Shown here: piece by piece, positions 53,500 through 61,761 of the stretch
Position numbering within the stretch: position 1 is the stretch's first letter
How the letters are laid out: the number at the start of each line of letters is the position of its first letter
Source of the DNA: Chitinophaga sp. GbtcB8
GTDB lineage: Bacteria > Bacteroidota > Bacteroidia > Chitinophagales > Chitinophagaceae
Assembly (NCBI RefSeq): GCF_019091455.1
Contig: NZ_JAGXJN010000025.1
Location: forward strand, 55,980-119,979
DNA: 64,000 nt
Direction: 5' to 3'
Position numbers and translations under genes: made by a program
The notes under the pieces: generated by a model
Seen by the model: the letters and a program-made list of their open reading frames with translations, nothing else
What the model was told of the DNA's origin: nothing
The model's database searches: none

Positions 53500-53886
53500 G
53501 AAATATCTGTTACCTTTTTTCTTAGTTACCCCTTAAAGTACACAACTTTTTTTCAGAGAGTATAAAGATATTCGTTTTACAATAATCACCTTAATATTTA
53601 CGTCGGTTAAGTACAAAGCGTTGCTTTTATCCACAATTTTTAATGAAAAAATGTGTGTTTCTCAAAATATTCATTTTAAAGGCGCTAATTTCTTTATACC
53701 CCTGTTTTGATACTAATACCAGCGTTAGAGAGCGATCGTTAAAATTTGGGGAGATAATGAAGTCATAGTTTCACTACTTAATTATTTGATAATCAATTGG
53801 TTATCAGAAATGGGGATTTTTCTGATAAAAAAAAGGGAAATATCCACGTGGAACATTTCCCTTTCAATATTTTAAGCATATTTATT
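53500..53886. other. Spacer between the sigma gene and mnmG
   Basis: 387 AT-rich bases without a gene. It should hold the promoter of the sigma operon at its left end and contains the mnmG terminator at its right end. No other signal was recognised. Confidence 0.6.
53827..53864 (-). terminator. mnmG terminator with a parS-like core
   Basis: AAAGGGAAAT (53832-53841) pairs with ATTTCCCTTT (53855-53864). The interior TCCACGTGGA (53843-53852) is itself palindromic, so the stem continues to the tip. On the minus strand it ends in eight T residues. The core resembles the parS site TGTTCCACGTGGAACA but one arm reads ATAT rather than TGTT. Confidence 0.8.
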
Positions 53887-55755
53887 TTACCGCCCCATGT
53901 ACACCATTAAAATTTGTACATCACTTGGATTCACGCCGCTGATCCGGCTGGCTTGTCCTAAAGTACGCGGACGAATTTTATTAAATTTCTGACGGGCTTC
54001 TGAACTGAGTGAAACCAGCTTGGCATAATCAAAAGCTTCCGGGATCACCAGGTCTTCCAATTGGCTCATTTTTTTCACCAGCTCATTTTCCTTTTCAATA
54101 TATACTTCATACTTGATCTGTATCTCTGCCTGCTCCAAAATGTCTGTTGAAAAATTTTCCAGCGCATTTGCAATTTTCTGTACCCCGTTTTTCATTGACA
54201 AAATATCCATTTCCGGACGTAGTAAAATTTGCCAGGCACGTTGCCGTTGGGTGAGCAGTGCAGAATTTTTTTCTTCCAGGTGATGATTAATATCCTCCGG
54301 ATCCAAGGGCAGCTCTTTCAAAATGGATTTTACTTTAGCAACACCTTCCTGTTTCTGCTGTACTTTTTCCATTCTTTCCTGGGAAGCCAAACCTAAGCGA
54401 TAACTTTTTTCTGTTAACCGGAGGTCTGCATTATCCTGGCGGAGTAATGTTCTGAACTCTGCCCGGGAGGTAAACATGCGGTAAGGTTCTTCGGTACCCT
54501 TGTTTATAAGATCATCTATCAATACCCCAATGTATGCTTCACTCCTTTTTAATACAAACGGCGGCTGACCACTTGCTTTCAGGTGAGCATTCATACCAGC
54601 TATTAAACCCTGACAAGCTGCTTCCTCATACCCGGTGGTACCATTAATTTGTCCGGCAAAGAAAAGGTTTTGTACTTGTTTTGTTTCCAGGGAAAACTGT
54701 AATTGGGTAGGTGGAAAATAATCGTACTCGATGGCATACCCCGGGCGGAACATTCTGCAGTTCTCAAAACCGGGTACCATTTGCAAGGCTTTATATTGTA
54801 CATCTTCCGGCAGGGAGGTAGAAAAACCATTCACATATATTTCTACAGTGTTCCAACCTTCCGGTTCTACGAACAGCTGATGTCTTTCTCTTTCTGCAAA
54901 ACGGTTGATCTTGTCTTCAATACTTGGGCAATACCTTGGGCCTACACCCTGGATCCTTCCCTGGAACATGGGTGAACGATCGAACCCGGTCTTCAATGCT
55001 TCATGTACTTCAGCACTTGTATAGGTGATCCAACAACTGCGTTGCTGTTCGGGTTTTATTTTTTCTACGTCCAGGTATGAGAAACCGGTGATCTCTTCAT
55101 CACCTTTTTGCTCTTCCATTTTGGAGTAGTCAAGGCTGCGGCCATCAATCCGGGGAGGGGTACCTGTTTTCAAACGGTCGCTTTCAAAACCCAGGGATAC
55201 CAGTTGTTCGGTAATTCCGGTGGCAGCTTTTTCTGCTACCCGTCCCCCACCGAACTGTTTATCTCCAATATGCATTACTCCATTCAGGAAAGTACCATTG
55301 GTAAGTACTACTGATTTGGCTTTTATTTCATGTCCCAACCCGGTGATGACACCATAACATTTACCATCTTTTACCAATAAACCCTTTACCATGTCCTGGT
55401 AAAAATCTACGTTCGGGGTTTGCTCCAATGCTTCCCTCCACTTAGTGGCAAATAACATCCGGTCGTTTTGGGTACGGGGGCTCCACATGGCAGGTCCCTT
55501 GGAACGGTTCAGCATCCGGAACTGGATCATAGATTGATCTGTAACAATACCGGAGTATCCACCCAGCGCATCTATTTCACGTACTATTTGCCCTTTAGCT
55601 ATACCACCCATGGCAGGGTTGCAGCACATTTGGGCAATAGTTTGCATGTTCATAGTTACCAGTAATACCCTGGATCCCATGTTAGCTGCAGCAGCTGCAG
55701 CTTCACAACCGGCATGTCCGGCGCCCACCACTATAACATCATAAGAAGGAAACAT
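53887..55755 (-). CDS. mnmG: tRNA uridine-5-carboxymethylaminomethyl(34) synthesis enzyme MnmG
   Basis: 622-residue FAD protein (also called GidA) that, with MnmE, modifies the wobble uridine of several tRNAs. The FAD fold starts VIVVGAGHAGCEAAAAAANMG; other family blocks are CNPAMGGIAKGQIVREIDALGG, GTPPRIDGRSLD, PRYCPSIEDKINRF and the C-terminal helical domain ending in RISGVNPSDVQILMVYM. Full length for the family. mnmG lies beside the replication origin in many bacteria; here it borders a region with parS sites. A terminator hairpin follows the gene. Confidence 0.96.
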   Translation of the reverse strand: MFPSYDVIVVGAGHAGCEAAAAAANMGSRVLLVTMNMQTIAQMCCNPAMGGIAKGQIVREIDALGGYSGIVTDQSMIQFRMLNRSKGPAMWSPRTQNDRMLFATKWREALEQTPNVDFYQDMVKGLLVKDGKCYGVITGLGHEIKAKSVVLTNGTFLNGVMHIGDKQFGGGRVAEKAATGITEQLVSLGFESDRLKTGTPPRIDGRSLDYSKMEEQKGDEEITGFSYLDVEKIKPEQQRSCWITYTSAEVHEALKTGFDRSPMFQGRIQGVGPRYCPSIEDKINRFAERERHQLFVEPEGWNTVEIYVNGFSTSLPEDVQYKALQMVPGFENCRMFRPGYAIEYDYFPPTQLQFSLETKQVQNLFFAGQINGTTGYEEAACQGLIAGMNAHLKASGQPPFVLKRSEAYIGVLIDDLINKGTEEPYRMFTSRAEFRTLLRQDNADLRLTEKSYRLGLASQERMEKVQQKQEGVAKVKSILKELPLDPEDINHHLEEKNSALLTQRQRAWQILLRPEMDILSMKNGVQKIANALENFSTDILEQAEIQIKYEVYIEKENELVKKMSQLEDLVIPEAFDYAKLVSLSSEARQKFNKIRPRTLGQASRISGVNPSDVQILMVYMGR

Positions 55756-55822
55756 ACTTCGTTTTATATTGTAGAAGATGCAAAATTACATATAAGCAGG
55801 GATAAGTGAGGTTTTTGTTTGG

Positions 55823-55838
55823 TGTTCCACGTGGAACA
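55823..55838. promoter_or_regulatory. parS site (ParB binding palindrome)
   Basis: TGTTCCACGTGGAACA, a perfect 16-base palindrome that matches the ParB-binding parS consensus (TGTTNCACGTGNAACA). It lies 68 bases upstream of the mnmG start. Confidence 0.85.
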
Positions 55839-55934
55839 TGAGGGATGGTTTTCATAAGGGTTACTGGTAGCCGACAACACTGTGTCTATATCAGTGATCA
55901 TTGGTTCCGCCACTGTAGACACTACTTATATTAA

Positions 55935-56040
55935 CGGTACTTGCATTAATACCTCATTGTGCCACTATACAATGCTGAATAGCCAAGCGGTACTTGCACT
56001 AATACCTATTGTTCCGTTATACAATGTGAGCGGCCAAATG
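55935..56040. repeat. Imperfect tandem repeat, 53-base period, two copies
   Basis: Copy one (55935-55987) and copy two (55988-56040) both begin CGGTACTTGCA/CTAATACCT, then share TATACAATG and GCCAA in the same order, with scattered substitutions. A further, more decayed copy may precede them. Confidence 0.7.
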
Positions 56041-56393
56041 GATCTGAACCGTGATAAGTTCAGACACTGATTGGCGGCGAGAGTTTACTTGTAAGGGTAA
56101 ATAAGTAGTTGGGAAGAGTATCCAAAGGGGAGAGTAATAACTTAATGACAAGGCGCCTATACCTATCTGACATGTTGTGCTCTGATATATGATTATGTGA
56201 GTTCCTGATATTACCATTGGAATCACAGTTCATGGTTGCTTTAACTTCTAATAGGTATCTCCTGTACAGACTGGACACCCCCTCCTTTTCACGCCATTTT
56301 CTACCCTCTCTGTCTTCTGTTTATCACCGAATTAGCCCCCCCTCCCACGTAGATGTTGCTGTTTGCAGAGGTAGAATGGAGGTTTCAAGGCAA

Positions 56394-56559
56394 TCTATTC
56401 CTGCAAATACTCTCAGTAATTGTCCCCCAATACCCGATGATGGAACCATTAAGGAACAAGGAGGGTAACACAAGGTTCCTCTATTCCTACAAATATCACA
56501 GCAATTATCCTCTATACCCGGTGATGAACCATGCAGAACAGGAAGGTGATACAAAGATT
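56394..56559. repeat. Imperfect tandem repeat, about 86-base period, two copies
   Basis: The blocks starting at 56394 and 56480 share in order TCTATTCCT, CAAATA, CAGTAATT or CAGCAATT, ATACCCG, TGATG, AACCAT, and a closing ACACAAGGTT or ATACAAAGATT, with small gaps between. They have diverged substantially. Confidence 0.7.
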
Positions 56560-57987
56560 CTCAGTCCTTGTACACAGAGGAAGGTTCTATCCAGGCAGTA
56601 TCTAACTGGCTGAAGACTATAATAACATATTGCAGTCCCATCTGTTGCTAGCCATTGTTATAAAATCTAGGGCAAAAGAAGTAATAGAGTAAGGCTTCAG
56701 GGCATATCAGATGCTTGCCCTTCTGACCCTACCTGTACTTTTCTTATAAGAATTTTCCCTCTGCATTGAATTAGTTTATTCCCATAAGACAGGGTAAGAG
56801 TCATAGAGTACGCTCTCCAGGATACCAATAATCTCCCTCCTAACTAAACATTCCCAGGGTTAGAGCTGCAATAAATGGTCGATACCTTCCGGTCAATGAA
56901 GAAGCAAAACACTATACAGGAATCCATAAAGGGTAAAAGAATCTCTAGTTATCTGGGGGGCAGGGTGTATTAAATGGAACAACTACAGGGGGAATAGTAT
57001 TCATAAGGGTACCTTGACCCATCCAAATCCACCAGGTATTGATGTAGGGACTATTAAAGATGTGGGTAAAAGATCGGCCCTTTGCCTATATGCCTTGCCT
57101 CATTTATGATTAACCTTCCCTTTCAAGGGTCATGAGTCACCATGAACATTCCAGTATTGGCAAGGATGCTCTCCCATAGTATGGAACCTGTAGCCTCTAT
57201 TTCAACCATGAATATGCCAGCGACAGTATCCTTTTAACACGAATAATCAACAACAGTTTAGGTGTGTACAAGGAGGAAAAGACTATTCTGCACCTGAGTC
57301 CCCCTCTTAGTGAAGGACCTTTGAAGCAGGCTTATAAGTAAAGGCCTACTGGTCCAATATGCTTTCTATAACAAGAGGTATTGCCTTCAGTTGGGCCATA
57401 TACTCCTGGGTCTAGCCTATGTGATTACCTTAATCTAAAGAGTTGTGATCTGGGTTTGATATTAAAACAGCTTCATTACCGGGCATTATAATGAAGGGTT
57501 ATTGAATTTATATAAGCCTTATTAAAAGGAAAAAGTGCCAGAGGCTGTAAATGGATGAACATACTTAACTATAAGCAGGGTCTCAAATCTACCCCTCCCA
57601 TTAAAAACAGAGTATCCAAAAAGGAGAAATCTCTAGACTCCTTACTACTTTTTATACTTCAAATAGTATACAATCTTCCTTCTTTATCCCAGCATCAGGG
57701 GTAATTCCTTATTATCCTGTACACAAATATCCACCTAAACTGCGCTTTTTAGAAGAGAATTTCCGCCCAGATCCTTCCTCTTTACCCTATTCGTCACATG
57801 CTAAAAGGGGCCCCTTTCAGTAGACTCTTCTTTAAATTAATCCAAACTCATACTTTCAAGGTGGTCTAAGATTTCATAGATCTTGCTAATCTTTCAGATA
57901 CCAATGTACTCCTCAACTGACCTCTACGGTCAATGAAATATCCTTCTTCTTATATTGAGGTCAATGAAAAACTAATAACGTATGAAG

Positions 57988-58003
57988 TGTTCCACGTGGA
58001 ACA
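57988..58003. promoter_or_regulatory. parS site (ParB binding palindrome)
   Basis: Second perfect copy of TGTTCCACGTGGAACA, 2165 bases from the first. A partial half-site (TGTTCCATGTTAAT) follows at about 58025. Confidence 0.85.
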
Positions 58004-58692
58004 TTCCTATTTCACGAAGTAGATTGTTCCATGTTAATGCAACCCTTTGCCTAAAAGACATCTCCACTTATGGTACCGTAAGAGTAAGATTTTAAAAGTA
58101 CTTCCCTCCTCTCCTTAAGATCAGGTCAAAAGATAAATAGTAAAGATTACAGGTAATGGGTATCTGAGAGAGTAGTGAAAAATATAGAAAGGGTAATTCA
58201 TGTCAGCTGAGATAAACTTCAGATCTCACTCACTACACCATATAAAAAAATCATACTTTCTATCCAATTTATTATGGAACTTATTGCTCCTTCATCCAGG
58301 TTTCGGTAGGCTGCCTGGCTTCATTATTTAGCAATGAACCAACCTAAGTCTCACCTACCTGTTCTATTTTAGGGTAGTCTCTTTAGAAAATACCTTTCAC
58401 CATAAGTAAATCTGGAAAGAGCAATGATACGATATAAAGTTCCCTGTACCTATGCAATCAAATGTTTCTATTCCAAACTTGTGCGAGAGTTCGACGCATT
58501 AAACTCATGAAGAAAACACATCAATCAAAAAAACAAAAACCAGATCTTACACTCCAGGTTCTATGGAACAAAACAATGAGATTAACAACATTCACTTTTG
58601 GGGTTTACATTTTCAGGTTGTAGTAACTACCCTGCAGCAACAAACAAAAATCAGCTATCTTCTATTACCTAAACTCCCCATTTCAAAATCAC

Positions 58693-59118
58693 TCATCCTA
58701 CAAAATACAGTTGCAAACATTCATCCTCCTTTTCTCTCATCAGTGCCGCATCTTTTTTCGTCTTATCCTTATACCCACATAAATGTAAGGCACCATGAAA
58801 AATTACCCGGTGTAATTCCTGCTCTTCACTTACTTTAAACTTTGCCGCATTATCCCGCACCCGGTCAATGCTAATGTAGATCTCCCCCACTGTTTCACCA
58901 GGTACTTCACTCATCTCAAAAGTGATAATATCGGTATAGGTATCATGCTGCAAAAATTGCTGGTTCATTTCTAACAGGTAGGCATCACTGCAAAAAACAT
59001 ACTGCAGCTCCTTCAACTTTTGCCCCTCTCTTTCAAAAATACTTTTGAGAAAAGTTTTCAGTTTTGTTTTTTGTTTGATAGCAACGCTTACTTCATGCGC
59101 GTCAAAATGTATAGCCAT
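58693..59118 (-). CDS. ybeY: Endoribonuclease YbeY (16S rRNA maturation)
   Basis: 141-residue single-strand RNase involved in 16S rRNA 3'-end processing and ribosome quality control. The core HGALHLCGYKD gives metal ligands His108 and His112; the third position of the usual HGxLHLxGYDH motif is Asp118 here rather than His, a form I associate with Bacteroidota. YTDIITFEMS is also conserved. The frame is open to 59232, but the ATG at 59118 matches the family's N-terminus. Confidence 0.92.
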   Translation of the reverse strand: MAIHFDAHEVSVAIKQKTKLKTFLKSIFEREGQKLKELQYVFCSDAYLLEMNQQFLQHDTYTDIITFEMSEVPGETVGEIYISIDRVRDNAAKFKVSEEQELHRVIFHGALHLCGYKDKTKKDAALMREKEDECLQLYFVG

Positions 59119-59252
59119 AATTTCCTGTTGTAAATTCTCAAAAAAGCAGATGTAAAAATATGGTGAAATTTCTGATTCGCCGGATCCTGTTTTTTGCGGG
59201 TAACGTTTCACAAGGTACCTTTGCGTATTCATGAATAAATGATGATAGTGAA

Positions 59253-59492
59253 ATGAGTAAGCTTCCCATAAAGTTATCAGCCCTGGCTATAGGTAAAAGT
59301 GCAGTGATCACTTCTTTTGAAAAAGACGATCTTCATATCAAATTAATGGAAATGGGTTGCGTACCCGGAGAAACGGTGAAGGTGGAAAAAATTGCACCGC
59401 TGGGAGATCCGATCTCCATTATGGTAGCCGGCTATAATTTATCGCTCCGCAAAACAGAAGCTGATTTTATTTGGGTAGAAGAAATCGGATAA
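59253..59492 (+). CDS. feoA: FeoA-family ferrous iron transport protein
   Basis: 79-residue SH3-like protein. Family features: LSALAIGKSAVITSFE, LHIKLMEMGCVPGETVKVEKIAPLGDPISIMVAGYNLSLRKTEADFI. FeoA helps FeoB move Fe(II) across the inner membrane. The only feoB in view is at 29928-32063, so the two genes are separated. It diverges from ybeY. Confidence 0.92.
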   Translation: MSKLPIKLSALAIGKSAVITSFEKDDLHIKLMEMGCVPGETVKVEKIAPLGDPISIMVAGYNLSLRKTEADFIWVEEIG

Positions 59493-59988
59493 GATCATTC
59501 TTATAAAATAAACTTGTTAACCCCTCCCTAAAATGCGCTGTATTTTACACTGATCAATTACGGTTATTTGAAAAATTCTTTTCAGATAGATGTAGATTGT
59601 TCGTACCCCCTAATTACGATGCTAAAATAATTCCCCGCTATTTTTTATTAGTAATAGGTCATTTTCTTATAAAATAAATATGTCCAGCTGCTATATTTCA
59701 TATAACCGTTGGCGTTAGTAATATGAGTATTTACCACCCAAAAATTCCTCGTTTAGGGTTCAAAAAAGTGCAATTATTCCATGTTCATAACCCCGGAAAA
59801 TAGAAACTTCTAAATGTGGATTATATGTGCGTAACCTGGGAGATATTCAGAGTTAAGGGAAGCGCTTTAGAATCACATATACAAGAGGAAGGCCCGGAGC
59901 TACGCCGTATAACGCATTCTCCGGGCCTTCATTTTTCGAAAACTATTATAAAATAGTTAATCGGTATATTTAATTGATAATCAAAAAA
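59493..59988. other. Spacer between feoA and nadA
   Basis: About 500 AT-rich bases with no gene. It has a repeated CTTATAAAATAAA word (about 59501 and 59667), one near-DnaA box TGTGGATTA at 59815-59823, and a hairpin at 59889-59929 near nadA. Nothing else recognised. Confidence 0.6.
59889..59929 (-). terminator. Hairpin, probable nadA terminator
   Basis: AAGGCCCGGAG (59889-59899) pairs perfectly with CTCCGGGCCTT (59919-59929), loop of 19 bases. It lies 60 bases past the nadA stop. The T-rich tail is clearer on the plus strand (ATTTTTCG), so its exact use is not certain. Confidence 0.55.
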
Positions 59989-60996
59989 TTATAATCCATA
60001 TTGTGCACTGATCTCCAGCATACGGTCTATGGGTTTCTTAGCGGCTATACGCAGCTGCTCATCCATGGTAATTTCAGGTTCTTCATACTCCATACACAGG
60101 TACAGCTTTTCCAGCGTGTTTAATTTCATATGTGGACAATCATTGCAGGCACATGCATTATTTGGTGGCGCCGGTATAAACGTCTTGTTAGGATTGTTTT
60201 TTTCCATCTGGTGCAAAATACCTGTCTCGGTTACCACGATGTATTCCTGCGCATCGTCCCTTTCTGAGAATTTCAGCAGGCCGGTGGTAGAGCCGATATA
60301 ATCTGCTATTGCCAGCACAGCTGCTTCACATTCCGGGTGCGCTATGATCTTGGCCTTAGGGTGCCTTACCTTGAGCCGGGTGATCTTTTCCAGGGAGAAA
60401 ATCTCGTGTACCATGCAAGCGCCATTCCACAGCACCATGTCCCTACCCGTTTTTTTGATCAGATAGCTGCCTAAATTCCGGTCAGGGGCAAAAATGATGG
60501 GTTGGTCAGCTGGCACGCTTTCGATGATTTTTTGGGCATTAGAAGACGTACAAATGATATCGCTGAGCGCTTTGATACCTGCAGAACAGTTAATGTAGGA
60601 AATCACGATATGGTCCGGGTACTTTTCCCTGAACTTCTTAAACAGCTCCGGCGGGGCACTGTCGGCCAGGGAACACCCTGCCTTCAGGTCGGGCAGCAGC
60701 ACCTTTTTCTGCGGGCTTAATATTTTCGCCGTTTCTGCCATGAAGTGCACGCCGGCAAAAACAATGATGTCGGCATCTGTTTTGGCAGCCTGCTGGCTCA
60801 GGCCCAGGCTGTCCCCGATGTAGTCTGCCACATCCTGGATATCCGGCTCCTGGTAATAGTGCGCCAGTACAATTGCATTCTTTTCCTTTTTCAATCTTTC
60901 AATCTCCGCAAACAGATCCAGGTTCACATTTACGGGCACATCCAAAAATCCATTACGTTGCAAATTTTTTTTCGCTTCCGTGAGCTCCCTAATCAT
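59989..60996 (-). CDS. nadA: Quinolinate synthase A
   Basis: 335-residue [4Fe-4S] enzyme that condenses iminoaspartate with dihydroxyacetone phosphate to form quinolinate for NAD. Blocks AIVLAHYYQEPDIQDVADYIGDSLGLSQ, GVHFMAETAKIL, INCSAGIKAL, LWNGACMVHEIF and CACNDCPHMKLNTLEKL contain the cluster cysteines. Normal length. It diverges from ppiD across the candidate replication origin. nadB and nadC are not in this window. Confidence 0.95.
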   Translation of the reverse strand: MIRELTEAKKNLQRNGFLDVPVNVNLDLFAEIERLKKEKNAIVLAHYYQEPDIQDVADYIGDSLGLSQQAAKTDADIIVFAGVHFMAETAKILSPQKKVLLPDLKAGCSLADSAPPELFKKFREKYPDHIVISYINCSAGIKALSDIICTSSNAQKIIESVPADQPIIFAPDRNLGSYLIKKTGRDMVLWNGACMVHEIFSLEKITRLKVRHPKAKIIAHPECEAAVLAIADYIGSTTGLLKFSERDDAQEYIVVTETGILHQMEKNNPNKTFIPAPPNNACACNDCPHMKLNTLEKLYLCMEYEEPEITMDEQLRIAAKKPIDRMLEISAQYGL

Positions 60997-61049
60997 AATT
61001 ATATATTTAGTTATTTATTTAAAAAAGAAAAACCCACTACTATTAGGGG

Positions 61050-61700
61050 GGTGAATATGTGGAAATTAAATTTTCACATCGTATACAAAGGTAGTTGTTA
61101 TTCTTTTTTACTCAGCTATCCACAGGAAATTAACAACGCATATTAGCCACCATACCGGATTTTACCTGTTTCATCCACACCCGTGGATATCATTTTCCGT
61201 GTACATCTTTTCACCCCTGTGTGTATTAAGAAAATGTTAACAGATGGGGTTAACTTTCCCCCTTTTTGCTGTTTTACCACCCAGACAACCAGCGGGCACA
61301 ATAACAAAATTAGTTTTACCTGTGAGTAACCATGCTTTTTACCATCCTTTCACCGGGTTATACGGTGGTTGTACACAACAGCTGTGGATAAATTCCGGCC
61401 CGGAAAGTGAACCGGAACTCCCCCGTTCGTTTTATAACGCGTTAATGGTTATAAACAATTTTATGTGGATTGGCGGCGCCCGGTTTCCAAAATGTGAATA
61501 ATCATAAAAATTTTTCCGGCCTGCATAGAACGGTATATCTATGTGCATGGCTAATTCCGTTATATGTACCGGACAGTGCCATAAATACATTAAAATTTAC
61601 GAAAATGTGGATAACCTGTGTATGTACCGGCTGTAACGAAAGGGTGATATATGCCTGAAACCCTTAACTGTACTGCATTTGGACCTGGAAAATACTGTTT
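61050..61700. other. Candidate chromosomal replication origin (oriC)
   Basis: Gene-less spacer between divergent nadA and ppiD with a cluster of DnaA boxes (consensus TTATCCACA). Perfect boxes: TGTGGATAA at 61383-61391 and 61606-61614 (both minus orientation). Near matches: CTATCCACA 61116-61124, TCATCCACA 61171-61179, TGTGAATAA 61493-61501; weaker: CGTGGATAT 61182-61190, TGTGGATTG 61464-61472. An AT-rich block (about 61711-61761) sits beside the last box and could be the unwinding element. parS sites lie about 3-6 kb away and mnmG is near, as expected of an origin. Confidence 0.7.
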
Positions 61701-61730
61701 TGCAGTTACAGTTATTTTATTCTATTTTTG
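61698..61730 (+). promoter_or_regulatory. Promoter of ppiD
   Basis: A TTTTG at 61698-61702 and TATTTTTG at 61723-61730, 20 bases apart, match the Bacteroidota promoter. It lies 32 bases before the ppiD start. Confidence 0.65.
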
Positions 61731-61761
61731 CTTTCCCTAAAATTTTATACTATATAATATT

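Larger units (their letters stand above)
55756..58692. other. Gene-less 2.9 kb region with parS sites, candidate partition (centromere) region
   Basis: No credible gene on either strand: the longest frames (about 60-90 residues) look unlike real proteins. Base composition is visibly richer in A and T than the flanking genes. It contains two perfect parS palindromes (55823-55838 and 57988-58003), two decayed tandem repeat arrays and three copies of GGTCAATGAA (56891, 57928, 57959). Gene-less stretches this long are rare elsewhere in the window. Position between mnmG and ybeY, close to the candidate origin, suggests a chromosome-segregation role. Confidence 0.65.

Noticed and set aside
55882..56613. 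Short reading frames of 60-86 residues in the parS region
   Set aside because: Residue content is unlike real proteins (dense Ser, Pro, Tyr, Leu without pattern), no ribosome sites, frames overlap on both strands and cross the tandem repeats.
58563..58838. 91-residue plus-strand frame overlapping the end of ybeY
   Set aside because: It overlaps an established gene on the opposite strand and shows no family pattern.
61116..61190. Weak DnaA-like boxes as regulators of nadA rather than an origin
   Set aside because: Cannot be excluded, but the number of boxes across the spacer and the parS context favour an origin.
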